Positions 37,301 through 47,471 of a stretch of 64,000 nucleotides of DNA are shown here, one piece after another. The notes under the pieces were generated by a model, which was not told the DNA's origin, made no database searches, and saw only the letters and a list, made by a program, of their open reading frames with translations. The stretch spans positions 1,228,784-1,292,783 of the forward strand of contig VWZL01000360.1 in the NCBI GenBank assembly GCA_013396915.1, in the 5' to 3' direction. The DNA is from Stercorarius parasiticus. Taxonomy: Eukaryota; Chordata; Aves; Charadriiformes; Stercorariidae. Made by a program: the position numbers and the translations under genes. The first letter of the stretch is position 1. The number at the start of each line of letters is the position of its first letter.

Positions 37301-39559
37301 CACTCTAACCCTGTAACTGGATTAATAACAATGCAACAGCCTTTATGGCATAGCTAGTCACAGCACTCAGATGTATCAGCCAACTGATAACAAAAGGGTT
37401 TGGCCTAAAAATTGCAAAAAGGCATCTTCCCGTGACCATCTTGTCAATACGTGTGATGTGCCACACTGTGAATTAACTCACCTGCACTTAAAATACTGTG
37501 TCCCTTCATAGGTACCATCATGCTTTCCTCTCTGAGGATCATCCCATTCCACGCCAAGCCAAATGCCTGAAAAATATAGTAGATAGATTTTCAAATTTAT
37601 GGCATCATAGCCACAGAAAACATGGTTGGAAAGAACCTCTGAAGTTCATCTAGCTTAACCTTCTTTCTCAAAGCAGGAAGTTATCACCAGTACTAAAACA
37701 GGTCAGCCAGGTAAGTCTTTACCTAGCCAGATCTTGAAGATCTCCAAGAAGATTCCCAACTTATCTGGGCAGCCTATTCCAGCGCTGCATTACTTCTGTA
37801 GAGAAAACGATTCTCCTGCTGTCCAGTTTGAACATTTGCAGCCACAATTTGTGGCCATTGTCCCTTATTATATAATCTAATACTAGTAAGAAGACTTTGT
37901 CTCTGTCATCTTTGTAACCATCTGTCAAACAGCTGCAGGCAGCTATTAGACGCCGCTTAATCTTCTCTTCACCACACTAACCAAGCCCAGATCCCTCAAC
38001 CTCTCTTCACAACACACACATGTGGGTCTATGCCCTTGACCACGTTGGCAGCCCTCCACAGGATCCTCCCGAGTTTATCCACATCCCTCTTGAATTGGGA
38101 TGGTCCCAAACCAGATACGTTATTCCAAGCATAACCTTATCAAGAACGCCTGCCCCCATAGGGGGATAACACCTTCCTTTGATTTGTTTGCCATGTTCAT
38201 CATTCTAAGGTAACCCAGTACAACACATATCATGCTTGTGACAAGAGCTCACTGTTAGCTCATATTCATGACAATATCCACCTTAACTCCCAACTCCCTT
38301 ACAACAGACCCTGTGAGTTGCTAGTGCTTCCCAGTCTGTACTGACACATGGGTTTATTTCACACTACATGTGGAAATTTATCCTTCTAGAATCTCTTAGG
38401 CCCAAACCTAAAGTTCATAAAGCTTGCTCTGGATTGCAGTTCTACTTTTTGTCATATCAGGGAGTTGAGAGTGAACGCTATTCATAATCTGAGACACTGA
38501 TGATTATGTTAAACAATACAGACCCCAGCATTTATTTCTCTGGTACTTATGCATTACCAGATACCAAGTAATTGATTACCACTTTTCCACTTGACAGACT
38601 TGCAGACTTTCGACCCACTTAACAGTCCATTCACCTGGCTTGTATTTCTCCAGCTTCCAAATAAGATTCTTTATAGAGACACTGTTAAAAGACTTATTAA
38701 AGTCAAGGAATATTACATCCCCCATTCTCCCTTTGTCCACGTTCCCAGTCATATCATCACAGAAGGTAATTAGGTTCGCCAAGCACAACTTGTTCTTCTT
38801 TACAAGTACCAAGTATTCCAAACTACCATCTTCTCCTTCATAGGCTTGAAAATGGACTCCCAGGGAACATGCTGCATGATCTTTCCAGGAACTGAAGTGA
38901 GGCTGATGAGTCTACAGTTCCCTGGTCATCCTTCTTGCCTCTTCTACAACTGTATGCAAGGCTAGTCTTCTTCCAAGCATCAGCAATCTCCCCACCCTGT
39001 CACCACGATTTTTCAAAGGGGACATAGTGCTCTCACAATCAGACTGATCTTTCAGCAAGTGGGGCTGTCTTATTTGTCCCCATGCATTTGAATATGTTAT
39101 CAAAGGAGCACCTAGGCTGTTGATCTGCTGCTGCTGCCTGACTCTCTCCTTCCCAGACTATGCCAGTACTGTTCATGAAAACTAGCAGAAAATGGAAAGC
39201 ACTAAGATCTTTCTGCTGTAAGAAAAAGTGTAAGCAATTTCAACCAGAAGTACTTCTTACACTCCTTTTGACAGCTATGACTTCTAAAAAAACCCAACAA
39301 CTTATCTAGGTTAGAAGTTGACATATTTACACAGGAACAATGAGTGAAAAAAACAATTTGTAAACTGCCACATTCTACTTGACAAATATATATTTTTTTT
39401 TTTAATTGAGAGGGGCACAATTACAATTCTGAGTGTAAGTTTACTACTGCGATGTTTACCTGCTGTAGGAGGAACACTGCCAACGTAGCGCACGGTTCCG
39501 TACTCTGTGCCACACATGAGCCTTTGACCCAGCGCATCGGAGGGCACCCAGGCAGCCAT
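13251..39559 (-). CDS. TBCE: TBCE, tubulin-specific chaperone E, complete CDS (16 exons)
   Basis: Tubulin-folding cofactor E. It binds alpha-tubulin and, with cofactors A, B, C, D and ARL2, assembles and disassembles the alpha/beta-tubulin dimer in the cytoplasm. Sixteen coding exons sum to 1,590 bp, 529 residues plus stop; human TBCE has 527. Domains in order: CAP-Gly (about 1-75, with GVEWD at 38-42 and GKHDG at 47-51), leucine-rich repeats (about 150-345, e.g. [29 protein letters not shown]), and a C-terminal ubiquitin-like domain (about 449-529, ending GDCMLVRW). All joins are in frame, and all borders are GT-AG except one that fits best as GC-AG. The ATG at 39,559 has a G at -3 and G at +4 and aligns with the human N-terminus. 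A good acceptor at 39,594 implies an upstream non-coding exon in the CpG island. Intact; identity very secure. Confidence 0.97.
13594..13685 (-). CDS. TBCE: TBCE coding exon 15
   Basis: 92 bp. Residues 469-499. Encodes [20 protein letters not shown] then [11 protein letters not shown]. Acceptor ttgacag, donor gtgagt. Confidence 0.95.
15060..15119 (-). CDS. TBCE: TBCE coding exon 14
   Basis: 60 bp. Residues 449-468. Encodes [20 protein letters not shown] and one base of codon 469. It begins the ubiquitin-like fold. It is less conserved than its neighbours (human [20 protein letters not shown]). Acceptor cttaag, donor gtaaga. Confidence 0.93.
16185..16253 (-). CDS. TBCE: TBCE coding exon 13
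   Basis: 69 bp. Residues 426-448. Encodes [20 protein letters not shown] then LL and one base of Thr449. Acceptor cacacag, donor gtaagg. Confidence 0.95.
16839..16992 (-). CDS. TBCE: TBCE coding exon 12
   Basis: 154 bp. Residues 375-425. Encodes [40 protein letters not shown] and [11 protein letters not shown], the region linking the LRRs to the ubiquitin-like domain. Acceptor gtacag, donor gtaagt. Confidence 0.95.
17104..17212. repeat. Diverged tandem duplication in a TBCE intron
   Basis: Two copies of a roughly 43-nt block (17,104-17,146 and 17,171-17,212; period 67) share aagaatcttacaa and gactaatccata with about four substitutions and one indel. It lies about 110-220 nt upstream of exon 12 on the - strand. 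Confidence 0.75.
17723..17875 (-). CDS. TBCE: TBCE coding exon 11 (last LRR)
   Basis: 153 bp, 51 codons, phase 0. Residues 324-374. Encodes [20 protein letters not shown], then [20 protein letters not shown] and [11 protein letters not shown]. Acceptor tttcag, donor gtacgt. Confidence 0.95.
18350..18414 (-). CDS. TBCE: TBCE coding exon 10
   Basis: 65 bp. Residues 302-323. Encodes [20 protein letters not shown] then Q; matches human [20 protein letters not shown]. Acceptor cctag, donor gtaggt. Confidence 0.95.
18503..18567 (-). CDS. TBCE: TBCE coding exon 9
   Basis: 65 bp. Residues 280-301. Encodes [20 protein letters not shown] then F and one base of Gly302. Acceptor atttcag, donor gtatgt. 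Only 88 nt of intron separate it from the next exon. Confidence 0.95.
19763..19858 (-). CDS. TBCE: TBCE coding exon 8 (LRR)
   Basis: Residues 248-279. Encodes [20 protein letters not shown] then [11 protein letters not shown] and two bases of Arg280. LLDLSDNQL is a clear LRR core. Acceptor tggcag, donor gtagcc. Confidence 0.96.
20121..20197 (-). CDS. TBCE: TBCE coding exon 7
   Basis: Residues 223-247. Encodes [20 protein letters not shown] then ITVLE and two bases of Arg248. Acceptor cccttag at 20,199-20,198. A second AG 19 nt downstream (ctccag) would break the frame and lose the conserved VL.CA.G segment, so it is rejected. Donor gtaaga. Confidence 0.94.
20198..23289 (-). other. TBCE intron 6, no element recognised
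   Basis: 3.1 kb between exons 6 and 7. Mostly AT-rich sequence with a modestly GC-richer patch near 20,330-20,450. I see no exon-like segment, RNA gene or recognisable repeat. Confidence 0.5.
23290..23392 (-). CDS. TBCE: TBCE coding exon 6
   Basis: Residues 188-222. Encodes [18 protein letters not shown] then [17 protein letters not shown]. Acceptor ttacacag, donor gtaata. It leaves in phase 0, which fixes the start of the next exon. Confidence 0.95.
23393..26370 (-). other. TBCE intron 5, no element recognised
   Basis: About 3 kb. AT-rich with a GC-richer patch at 25,490-25,700 and a short (CA)n at its end. The open frames have no recognisable homology. Confidence 0.5.
26371..26470 (-). 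CDS. TBCE: TBCE coding exon 5 (first LRR unit)
   Basis: Residues 155-187. Encodes [18 protein letters not shown] then [24 protein letters not shown] fits the LxxLxLxxNxL repeat pattern. Acceptor attcag, donor gtataa. Confidence 0.95.
27161..27249 (-). CDS. TBCE: TBCE coding exon 4
   Basis: Residues 125-154. Encodes [20 protein letters not shown] then [10 protein letters not shown], with one base of Asn155. Acceptor catttag; if the alternative GT donor is used upstream, the exon starts at 27,246. The donor is gtatcc. It matches human QLSKLQEVSLRNCAVS. Confidence 0.92.
27734..27751. repeat. (TTTC)n microsatellite
   Basis: Four TTTC units in the TBCE intron between exons 3 and 4. Confidence 0.8.
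28261..28449 (-). CDS. TBCE: TBCE coding exon 3
   Basis: Residues 62-124 plus two bases. Encodes [20 protein letters not shown], the end of CAP-Gly, then [12 protein letters not shown] to MDSIAEQQ. Acceptor ttctag. The donor side reads AAAG|gcaagt, a GC donor with otherwise ideal consensus. The alternative, CAA|gtgtaa at 28,257, would pair with an acceptor 3 nt further on and code QQRQ instead of QQSQ at the same length. Confidence 0.92.
28450..37481 (-). other. TBCE intron 2 (9 kb)
   Basis: The largest TBCE intron. It contains a pyrimidine-rich tract on + (about 30,170-30,480) and a GC-richer segment at about 33,150-33,640 with open frames of 70-119 codons that match nothing I recognise. 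The rest is AT-rich. I see no CR1 core or gene here. Confidence 0.5.
37482..37566 (-). CDS. TBCE: TBCE coding exon 2 (CAP-Gly core)
   Basis: Encodes residues 34-61 including [17 protein letters not shown] and [14 protein letters not shown] matches the CAP-Gly signature GKNDG with one change shared by human TBCE. Acceptor tttttcag, donor gtgagt. A CR1 3' end lies only about 37 nt upstream of the acceptor. Confidence 0.96.
37603..39130 (-). mobile_element. CR1 LINE fragment, reverse transcriptase to 3' end
   Basis: On the - strand a decayed frame (38,821-38,576) reads [18 protein letters not shown], then [14 protein letters not shown] and [17 protein letters not shown], matching the CR1 reverse transcriptase region around the LDFSKAFDTV motif. 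Below it the + strand shows antisense CR1 3' sequence: atggttggaaagaacctctg, gggcagcctattccagcgct, gtggccattgtcccttatta and ccctcaacctctcttcacaa. The element is sense with TBCE and sits in intron 1. It is 5'-truncated and has many changes, so it is not autonomous. Edges are approximate. Confidence 0.88.
39460..39559 (-). CDS. TBCE: TBCE coding exon 1 (start codon)
   Basis: Encodes [20 protein letters not shown] and ends VGSVPPTA plus one base of Gly34; donor gtaaac. On the - strand the exon probably begins at 39,593, after ctctgtctccgcag, giving 34 nt of 5'UTR. The human counterpart starts MSDTLTADVIGRRV, so the first dozen residues differ while TVR..G.VPP.AG is kept. Confidence 0.93.
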
Positions 39560-39870
39560 CCCGGGACAGCCGAAGCCCGAGCTACTAGCAGGCCTGCGGA
39601 GACAGAGGCGACACCCTCAACACACACAAGTCACCGCCTTCATTCTCCCCCTCCCCGAGCTGCCTTTTCAACCGCCCAGCAGCACGCTAGACCCCCGAAG
39701 CTGCGGCCTGCCCTCCCAGCGCTGCCGCCGGCCGCTCCCATATACCCCCAGCACTCCCCCCCGCCGCTGCCGCTGCCAGAGCGACCCCCACGAGGGAGCA
39801 GCCTCCTCCGGCGGCGCTTTCCACCGCCCTCTCGGCCGGGGGCGAAGCGGCGGCAGGCAGCTCACGCACC

Positions 39871-39925
39871 GGGCGGGAGGACGGGGGGGAGAGAAGGAGG
39901 AGGGGGGAGAGAAGGAGGGGGAAGA
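39871..39925 (+). repeat. G/A-rich imperfect repeat with G-quadruplex pattern
   Basis: Two near copies of ggggggagagaaggagg follow a run that fits G3+N1-7 four times (39,871-39,889). It lies in the probable 5' non-coding part of TBCE. Confidence 0.65.
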
Positions 39926-40255
39926 GGAACAGAAGCCGCCCCGGGCCGGTCCCACACACCGGCCCCTCTCCGCACCCGCGCCTAGGGACCAACCGCCACT
40001 ACCAACGGCTCTAGGTACAACCGGCCCCACTGGCCTCTCTTCCGTCCTGCGCGGATTGACAGCCTTTGCCCCGCCCCGGCTAACCTACCGGCGCGCTCCC
40101 ATTGGCTCGGAGTCCCCAGCACCGCCCTAGCTTGGCCGCTATTGGCCTACCCCCATCTTCGACCCCGATCAAGTCACGGCCTTCACGGGCAAAGGACGTT
40201 GCCGCCGTAGAGCTTTCTGGGTAGTGCGTTCGCCGAGGCGACTTGCGGCTCCTGG

Positions 40256-40274
40256 ACTACACCTCCCAAGATGC
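40256..40274 (+). promoter_or_regulatory. ZNF143/Staf-type binding site (SBS)
   Basis: ACTACACCTCCCAAGATGC fits the ZNF143 consensus ACTACAnnTCCCAnnATGC at every fixed position. A weaker partial match in the opposite orientation (CACTACCCAGAAAGC) lies at about 40,214-40,228. Such sites mark housekeeping, often bidirectional, promoters. Confidence 0.75.
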
Positions 40275-40649
40275 AGCGGGGCGAGAAGAGCGCGCTCTGA
40301 TTGGGTAAGCAGGACCTGAAGGCCGCCCGGGGCAGGGCTGGAAGGCGCGGCTGCGCAGTGCGACCTCCCTCGGTGGGGCGTCCCGGCCGGGCCGCTGTGG
40401 GGAATCAAACCGCCCGTTTGCTCGGCTCTACTAACGCCGGTGAAATCCGACTGGCTTAACGTGCTTTTTTCTGCCTAACTGCAAGCCCTGCGTTGAGCAA
40501 GTGCGGCCAGCCGGCTCCACCGGCCGACGGCGGCTGAGGAGAACCGCGGCGTCCCAGTGAGCTGCAGCGAGTTCCCCAGTGCGCTGCCGGGTTTTACAGC
40601 AGCGAGCACACAGAACAGGGAAGGTATGGGAGCTGCTACATTTGTCGCT

Positions 40650-43600
40650 GCGTTTATTGCAACATCCACTCATTACGAAAAACATCAATTAACTGGAAGA
40701 TGATCCAGAGAAGAGTCCTAACACTTGGAGAACACAGCTTACAAAAAAAGAATTGAAGTGCCCAATACGTGTAGATTAACAGCAAAAACATTCAACTGGA
40801 TTAAGTAGCAGTTTCTGGGGAACAGAAATTCATTTAAGAGCTTTCCAGTTTCATAGAGACAGGTGTGACAAGATCCAATAGCTTTCACACAGTTCCACAG
40901 CTATAAAAATCAAAGCATCCTAGCTGCCATTTCCCCTATTTGTTCATCTTTGATGTGCTTCATATTTCAAAAGTATCATAAACACTTAATTCAAACAGTA
41001 CCATTTGAATTTTGGAACCATAAAGACTGAAACAATCACAGTAGTAAGTAGTCAAGAAGCTCTTTCATCAGTGCTGTTCCTCCACTTCCAATACATTTAA
41101 GTAATTCTGTACATTCTTTTGGCAGGCAGCATGCTCATACTCTTTGCTCCAATTCTGTGATATTGATTATAGAAATCAAGTACAGGTATTTGGTAACGTT
41201 AGTATATAGTATATTCCAGTCCAAGTAATCTGGATAATACATAAATTCTTTGGCATGCTGATGGCTTGCATCTTCAAGCAACAGGCTTTGAGGGTGTGCT
41301 TTACTGTCTGGCATAAAGCAGCTGCTCCCCAAAGCAGCATTCCAGTGAAGATATCTGTGCCTTTACCTTAGAGTCTTGCCAAAGGTAAGGTGTTTTCTTA
41401 GGCCGATGACTGTCTTTGGAGAAAAATAGATACCCTAGTCCTTCTTGCACATCTTTGGTGGCGTTGCTCTCTCATCTGTGCCACTGCGCCTACTCATCTC
41501 CCACAGAGGGCACCCTCCAAAGAATCTGTTCCAGTTCTGAATGATGCTGAAGCTACAGAGATAGTGGTACAAGCATGACAGCAGAAACAACAGCAGTAAG
41601 CCCTCTTGCTCTCCTTTTCTGATTCATTTACTGTTCCCCTAGTACAAACTTGAGAGCACGCTCCACTTCATTTGACTGCATGTCAGGAAAGATGCTGAAA
41701 ACAAGTAAATACTTTTCAGTATCTTTCTGACCCCAGCAGCATATTTGATAGGTAATTTCAGCCATTCTCAGAGTCTTACATGTATGTTGTTGAATTTATG
41801 TATTTAGTATTTCTAAAGTGATAATGAGAACAGCATAACTTACTGTTTATTCTATTATTTGAATTTGTTTCTTGTTTTAGCATTGTTATCAACAAATAGC
41901 TATAATCCATCCAATGTACTTGACAAGAAACACAACAGTCCCAATGCCAATAAAACTAGACCCATTTAACATTTTCATCTTATTACCTAGAATTGCAACT
42001 TCTGCATTTTATAAGCACTTAAGTGAAAAAGGATTTAACTTCAGAATTTATTAACACTCACTTTGGTTAGTGTAAAATATAAGAGATTATATTTATAGGA
42101 CATTTTTTACATTTCTGGGAATAGCAATGACAATTCCATCCTATTGTTTTTACTTTCACTTGTACACCCCATCCCACCCCCCAAAAAGAAGAGAGCACAG
42201 GTAGCAATAGGTTCTTCAGTTAAAGCCACAGAAAAACTGTAGGAGTTAGTTCCATGCTTCACATATTAACTCTGCAATTATCTGAAATTCTATTTTTAAA
42301 GAGCTTCACGTTTTTTTCTTTGCAAACACTTTTTTTTTCTTTCAAATTTGTTCACATGGCCTTGGCATCAGCCTGATTTTAATAACTAATAGAAGTTGTT
42401 ATGCCTCCCTCAGCTAACAGAAGTTCACTGCAGAATAACATACTAGATTACAGCATGAGAACAGGCCAGTTTTTATGTGTATTTCAAAACAGCATAATCA
42501 AAATGTATGGCTTTACCATTGTTCCTTTTTACAGATTTCAATAACTACTTTACTGAGTGATTAAGTAACTTATACCCTATGGTCTAAAAATAACAACGAA
42601 AACATTATGAAGGGAGTGAAAATAATCTACTATGATCAAGAAAAGATGCAACTACTTACTGACAGCATATAATTCATATACCAACAGAGCAGAGTATTTT
42701 CATGGATTGTTGTGAAGTTCAAAAGCAGAATATTACCTAGAATTTCCCTTCACAGAGCTAATCTTCCACACAAATTCATGTCAGGTTTTGCAGTGTACAC
42801 CCTGGAGGTGTCATGTTCAGCCTTCTTGGGCTATTTCCCACAGTTCTCTATGCTGTAGTAAACCAAGATGCTCAGCAAATGCCTTTCAATGAGGTAAGTG
42901 AGAACTTACTTATTCCATAGGGCACACAGGTGAGGAACACTATCAGGATTCATGCGGTTTAACCTGCGTGTTTACAATAAATTTTGTAGATATGTTTGAA
43001 TGAAATTCAATTAATGAATCATGGATTACTCCTAGCCACATCTCACAAAGGTGCCTTCTGAAGTTATTTTAAGAAAAAATGCTGCAGAAAAGATCAACAC
43101 TAGTGCTCAGCTATGACAACAGTTATTCAGGAAGGATGTTAATGTGAGGTAACAACCAAGTCAAGCAGGCACATACATTATTTTTCTTTAACAATTTTTC
43201 TATTCTTGAAGCCAGGGAAACATACAGTAATGAAACAATGTACTCTTTGTTTTATCTATACCTTTAATCAAAACCTTAAGACAATATATGTAATTTATAT
43301 AAATATTAAAATAAATAATCTTTAACTTGAGTATCTCTTACGTTCTATTTGGAAAGCAAGAAGGAAAGCTGAGGTAAACTAACCAGGCTCTTTGGCCTTT
43401 CCTAACAAAGTGAAGGAGATGCAGTAAGACAAGGCAGCCTCAGGAGCCTGAAACGGGTTTTCTTATTCTCTAAAATCCTTTCCCCAGCTCTGCTCTTGCC
43501 TCTGTCCACCTGCCAGATCCGACATTCATCAGGCTCTTGCTGAGTGGAATAATTCATTAACCCAGACAAAAATTAACTCCTCTCCCCCAGGGCTAGTGAG

Positions 43601-46440
43601 TTAAGTTGTTTCACAGAAAGGCCTAATGAGCATTACCACCACGGCAAAATACGAATTAAAAGCAAATGGGTAGGAGAGGGAAAGGAGCTCCAGCTATATG
43701 GGACAAAAATAATTTATGGCAATATAAAAATGTGTTACAGGCTTTAGCTTCTTGGAAAAAAGTTTTGGCATTTCAAGATCATGGAAAACCTTGGATTACT
43801 TTTGTGAAGGCAGACAATGAGCCAAGATGTAACATTTCAAAAGCAGACTCAAACTATTTTGTTTGTCCAGGATGGTATTGTGTGTGCTGAAAAAGAAAAG
43901 AATTAGAATGAAAGTACTGAGCAAATACTAGAAAGAACATAGTAAATATCAAATCAAAACATAAAATGATAAGATTAAGACAGAACAAAGAGCAGCAATA
44001 GACATCTATACAGCTCTTACACATGAATAAAAGCGTGGCCCAATTCAGTGCTAAAGACACATTAAGAGTTCAAACCAGTTTTATAAGGTGAAAAAATACA
44101 CAAACCCCATTTTTTGTGTATTTAGCATTTTAACAGTAACTGGGGAAAGAGGCCATTAAAACAGGAAATTTCCACAGCACATGGAGGCATTTAGATATTT
44201 CACAATTAGCAAAATCAACCATAAAGTTGAAGGCATAAAGAAGTACCAACAGCTACCTTCCATGAACATTTTTAGGCTGTTTGTATCAACTACTGGCCAA
44301 TACATACGAAGTTGCTCTTAGTGGTTACCTGAACAACCTGAGCTCAAAGGAAGAGGTGGAAGACAAGCTATCTCCTCAGGAAGGGCCTGAAATGATGCAA
44401 TTTTTCCTAAAATTGACGGGGTCAGCCTTTGAAGAAGCAGAGACAGATGCCCCATCCAATAGCTGGCCAGTCAACAACAGGTGACAGCATTCATTCACAT
44501 CCAAGCAAGCACACAATCAGAAAGCAGACTGAGGTAGGGGGAAACGCTGCAGACTTACAAGTATTTGCCTTTCTCTTTATACACACTGCAAGAGCGAAAC
44601 CCCCAAGAAATGCACTGGTAACCAGATCAAAGTAGAAATTGTTGGCAATGGTAGAAAAGTAATAAGGGAAACAGTTCTGGCTCAAAGGGACTGACATTGA
44701 AACTAGCATCCCCTTTATTCCCCCATGTGCATTTCCACTTGCAACTCATACTTCCATCCCCCAGCAATGCATTTCTCATGGAAAAAACACCCTCTACTCC
44801 CTGTGTTGTGGGAGGCATAGCAACAGAGAGCAGCACTTACACAGCTAAACTAATTCTGTAGCCACAGGAACTCCCATGCTGCTTTAAAGAAGTGATTCAC
44901 GTAACATGGCTAAACACCAGGAGCTTGTACCAGAGCCAATATTGGAGAATACCAATGAGGATGCACAGTCTCATCTTATGGCACCAAATATAAAGTCTGC
45001 CTTAACTGTGGAGCATCATCACTGCTGACACTTAACGGTGCTCTACCTGCTTAACAGATGAAGGGAAAAGACCCCAGCCTCTTCCAACTCCTGAATACAT
45101 CAACAAAACCTTCAGAGGCTTCAGTTCATCCCAACAAAAGCAAAGCGCCATGATACTCTGCTTCTGGGCCTTTTAAGGCATACCTTCAGGATATGCTTTG
45201 AACACTGGTAATCAAAAGCCTTGAAGGTAGAAGAGTAAGCACTGTATGGTTTCTTTTTGGTGCAGCTTTTTCCCGGGATACTTTTCACTCCTTATCCATT
45301 CGTGGTTTAAAGAGCCTGCAGCTGGAAAACTTCCAACGTACTTTCTCTTAAGTCAATGGAGGCACATTCTACAAGATATGGTATTAGAATAAATACTGGG
45401 GTAAGTCGCTAGAATGAACCAAAAGTGATGACATAGCAGAAGTCTCAGATGGTAGAGAAGTTTTATAGAAAAATAAAAGTTACCTCATTAGGAAAGTTTG
45501 ATTATGGAAAACTATTTAAATCCAGTAACTGAGAAGACACAAAATGGCACTAAGTGCACTTTGCATTGTATGTATTAGTTACAATATCCTAACAGGCACA
45601 AGGATATCTTTTAAAGTAAGACTAGGAGATTCTCCCGACAACAATAGTTTTCCCAGTTTTTCAACATCAGCTGCAACAGTGCTTAGAAACTCCCAAGACA
45701 TGGCACAAAAATGATGTAATTTGCTGCAGACAGTATTTTCTCCTAAAACATTAAAAACTTACAAGCTTAGTACTAAGCACTGCAAGTTATAAAGAAGCAA
45801 TTACAATTCACTGTCATTAACATTAAATAAAAGATACCTTTCACCAACTTTAAGCTATTCAGTCCTGGCAACCAAGTCCATTCAGTGAAAAGGCTATTAT
45901 TCTGTGCCTAATCACAGAGTAAAGATTCCTCTTCGGCATGCAGGTAAAAGGGACAGGCTATCATCCATAACTACATAATGCCTCTGCAGGAAAGCAGTCA
46001 TCCTGATTTTTTTCATGCTCGATCACTTTCAGAAGAGTCTTAAGGCTGCCCAGGGAAGACATTACAGCAACCTCCTTCAGTTATTTTTCTCCATGGGTTG
46101 AGACCATGATTCTCCCTGCTTTCCAGGGACAGTAAATTAACATATGCATAAAACTATCCTTCAGCTGTTGGAAGCCAAGTACCTCTGGCCATTCCTTTGA
46201 GAGTATGCTTGAGCTAACACCACCGCCAATAGCACCAGTCCTATCTTTGATCCAAACCATTACTTCCCTACTCCAAAGCAAGGCTTTATGTGTCTGTGAA
46301 GACCAACATAACTGAACCTGATTAAAGCCATCCCAGACAAGATGACAGAAACATCTCTGCTTATGATTTGTTCACCTTTATATATAGATGAGTAGAAGGT
46401 TTTATCAATCAGCTCTCCCCCTTCAATCTAGCTCTCAGTT
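40650..46440. other. Intergenic region TBCE-GGPS1, no gene seen
   Basis: 5.8 kb of AT-rich sequence between the TBCE promoter and the probable GGPS1 3' end. The open frames are short (up to 74 codons) and match nothing I recognise. I see no CR1 block, tRNA or CpG island. The GGPS1 3'UTR could extend into the right part of it. Confidence 0.5.
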
Positions 46441-46445
46441 CCAGT

Positions 46446-46451
46446 TTTATT
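46446..46451 (-). promoter_or_regulatory. GGPS1: Possible GGPS1 poly(A) signal
   Basis: AATAAA on - (TTTATT on +), about 1 kb past the GGPS1 stop. It is the first canonical signal I found downstream. An ATTAAA at 47,445-47,450 is only 21 nt after the stop and is unlikely. The true 3' end may be further left. Confidence 0.35.
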
Positions 46452-47471
46452 TCAGTACATCTGTGTACATAGTTTTAAAGCACTATTTAAGCCATTAACA
46501 AAACCAAAGTGGTATTGTAACTTGTAGAACAAAATGCTGTACTTTGTTTTAGCCAAAAAAAATAAATTACAGAACTTGTCTCTCTGGAGAGATCTACAAC
46601 ATGCCTCCAGATAGCAATTCAGAGCAGGAATGCAGTATGAATTATGAGTGAACTCCTGGAGAAGCCCCTCTCAATTATAAGCAGAGATTAAAGAGATCTG
46701 CACCAGTTACGGTGTCCTGAAGTTACCTGGTATGAATCCCATTCCATTTCTAGTAGCAACTTACTATGTTGCTTTTTACAGTTACATGTATGAGCTCTCA
46801 TGCATATATTTAAGTCCCTGGCTACAAAATACTTGACAGTTTCAAAATCTAAACCCAGGCAACTAAAATTATTCACTGCAGAGCCGGCATCAGCAGCAAG
46901 TTTATGCTTTGCTGATGCGATGGAAATACTCCCAGAAGCTGGATATGACATTCACTTTAGAACTCGGTACATTGATCCATCTGATCTTCCTAAGTCTAAC
47001 TTAGAAATATCACGTAACAGTTTTATGTGCATTGTGGTTGCAAGTATCTTTTGTTATTTAACACTGTACATTGATTTACTAGAGCATAGTTTGAAAACGC
47101 ACAATACATTCACATAAACCTGAGTTAATTTAACACAGAATTTCAGCCAGAAACCTACAATAGCCTGGTTAAAGATGAGAGTTTTAGGCCTGAAATGATG
47201 ATGATTGTGTAAAGATGACCACGTTTAGATTCAAAACTTGTTTCAATTCTAGTACATCTGCTTTAACAAAGTCACCTGTAAGCAGTTACAGTTAAGACTG
47301 TATAGATAATAGGGCATATATTTCAATACTCAGTGACAAATTGTTTTTAACAGTAAGTTCTGTAACATGACTACAAGAAAAAGTTTTAAGTGAGACTGAT
47401 TACCACACCTTTCAGATAGTCTGGTTATTTCCCCATTTCAAAGTTTTAATACACCTCCAGGAGTTACATTT

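Larger units (their letters stand above)
39470..40650. promoter_or_regulatory. TBCE: CpG island / TBCE promoter
   Basis: A GC- and CpG-rich block in an AT-rich setting, covering TBCE exon 1 and its upstream region. It contains three ATTGG boxes (40,101; 40,141; 40,300), which are CCAAT on the - strand and fit NF-Y sites driving TBCE. An ETS-like CTCTTCCGT lies at 40,037-40,045, a ZNF143-type site at 40,256-40,274 and an NRF1-like TGCGCAGTGCG at 40,352-40,362. The spacing from the CCAAT boxes suggests TBCE transcription starts near 40,000-40,040. No TATA box was seen. Confidence 0.8.

Noticed and set aside
39452..39985. 177-codon Pro/Arg/Ala-rich frame on + in the CpG island
   Set aside because: GC-rich DNA lacks stops by composition. 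The frame overlaps the TBCE start exon antisense and has no domain.
47445..47450. ATTAAA just after the GGPS1 stop as its poly(A) signal
   Set aside because: Only about 21 nt after the stop codon, which would leave almost no 3'UTR.
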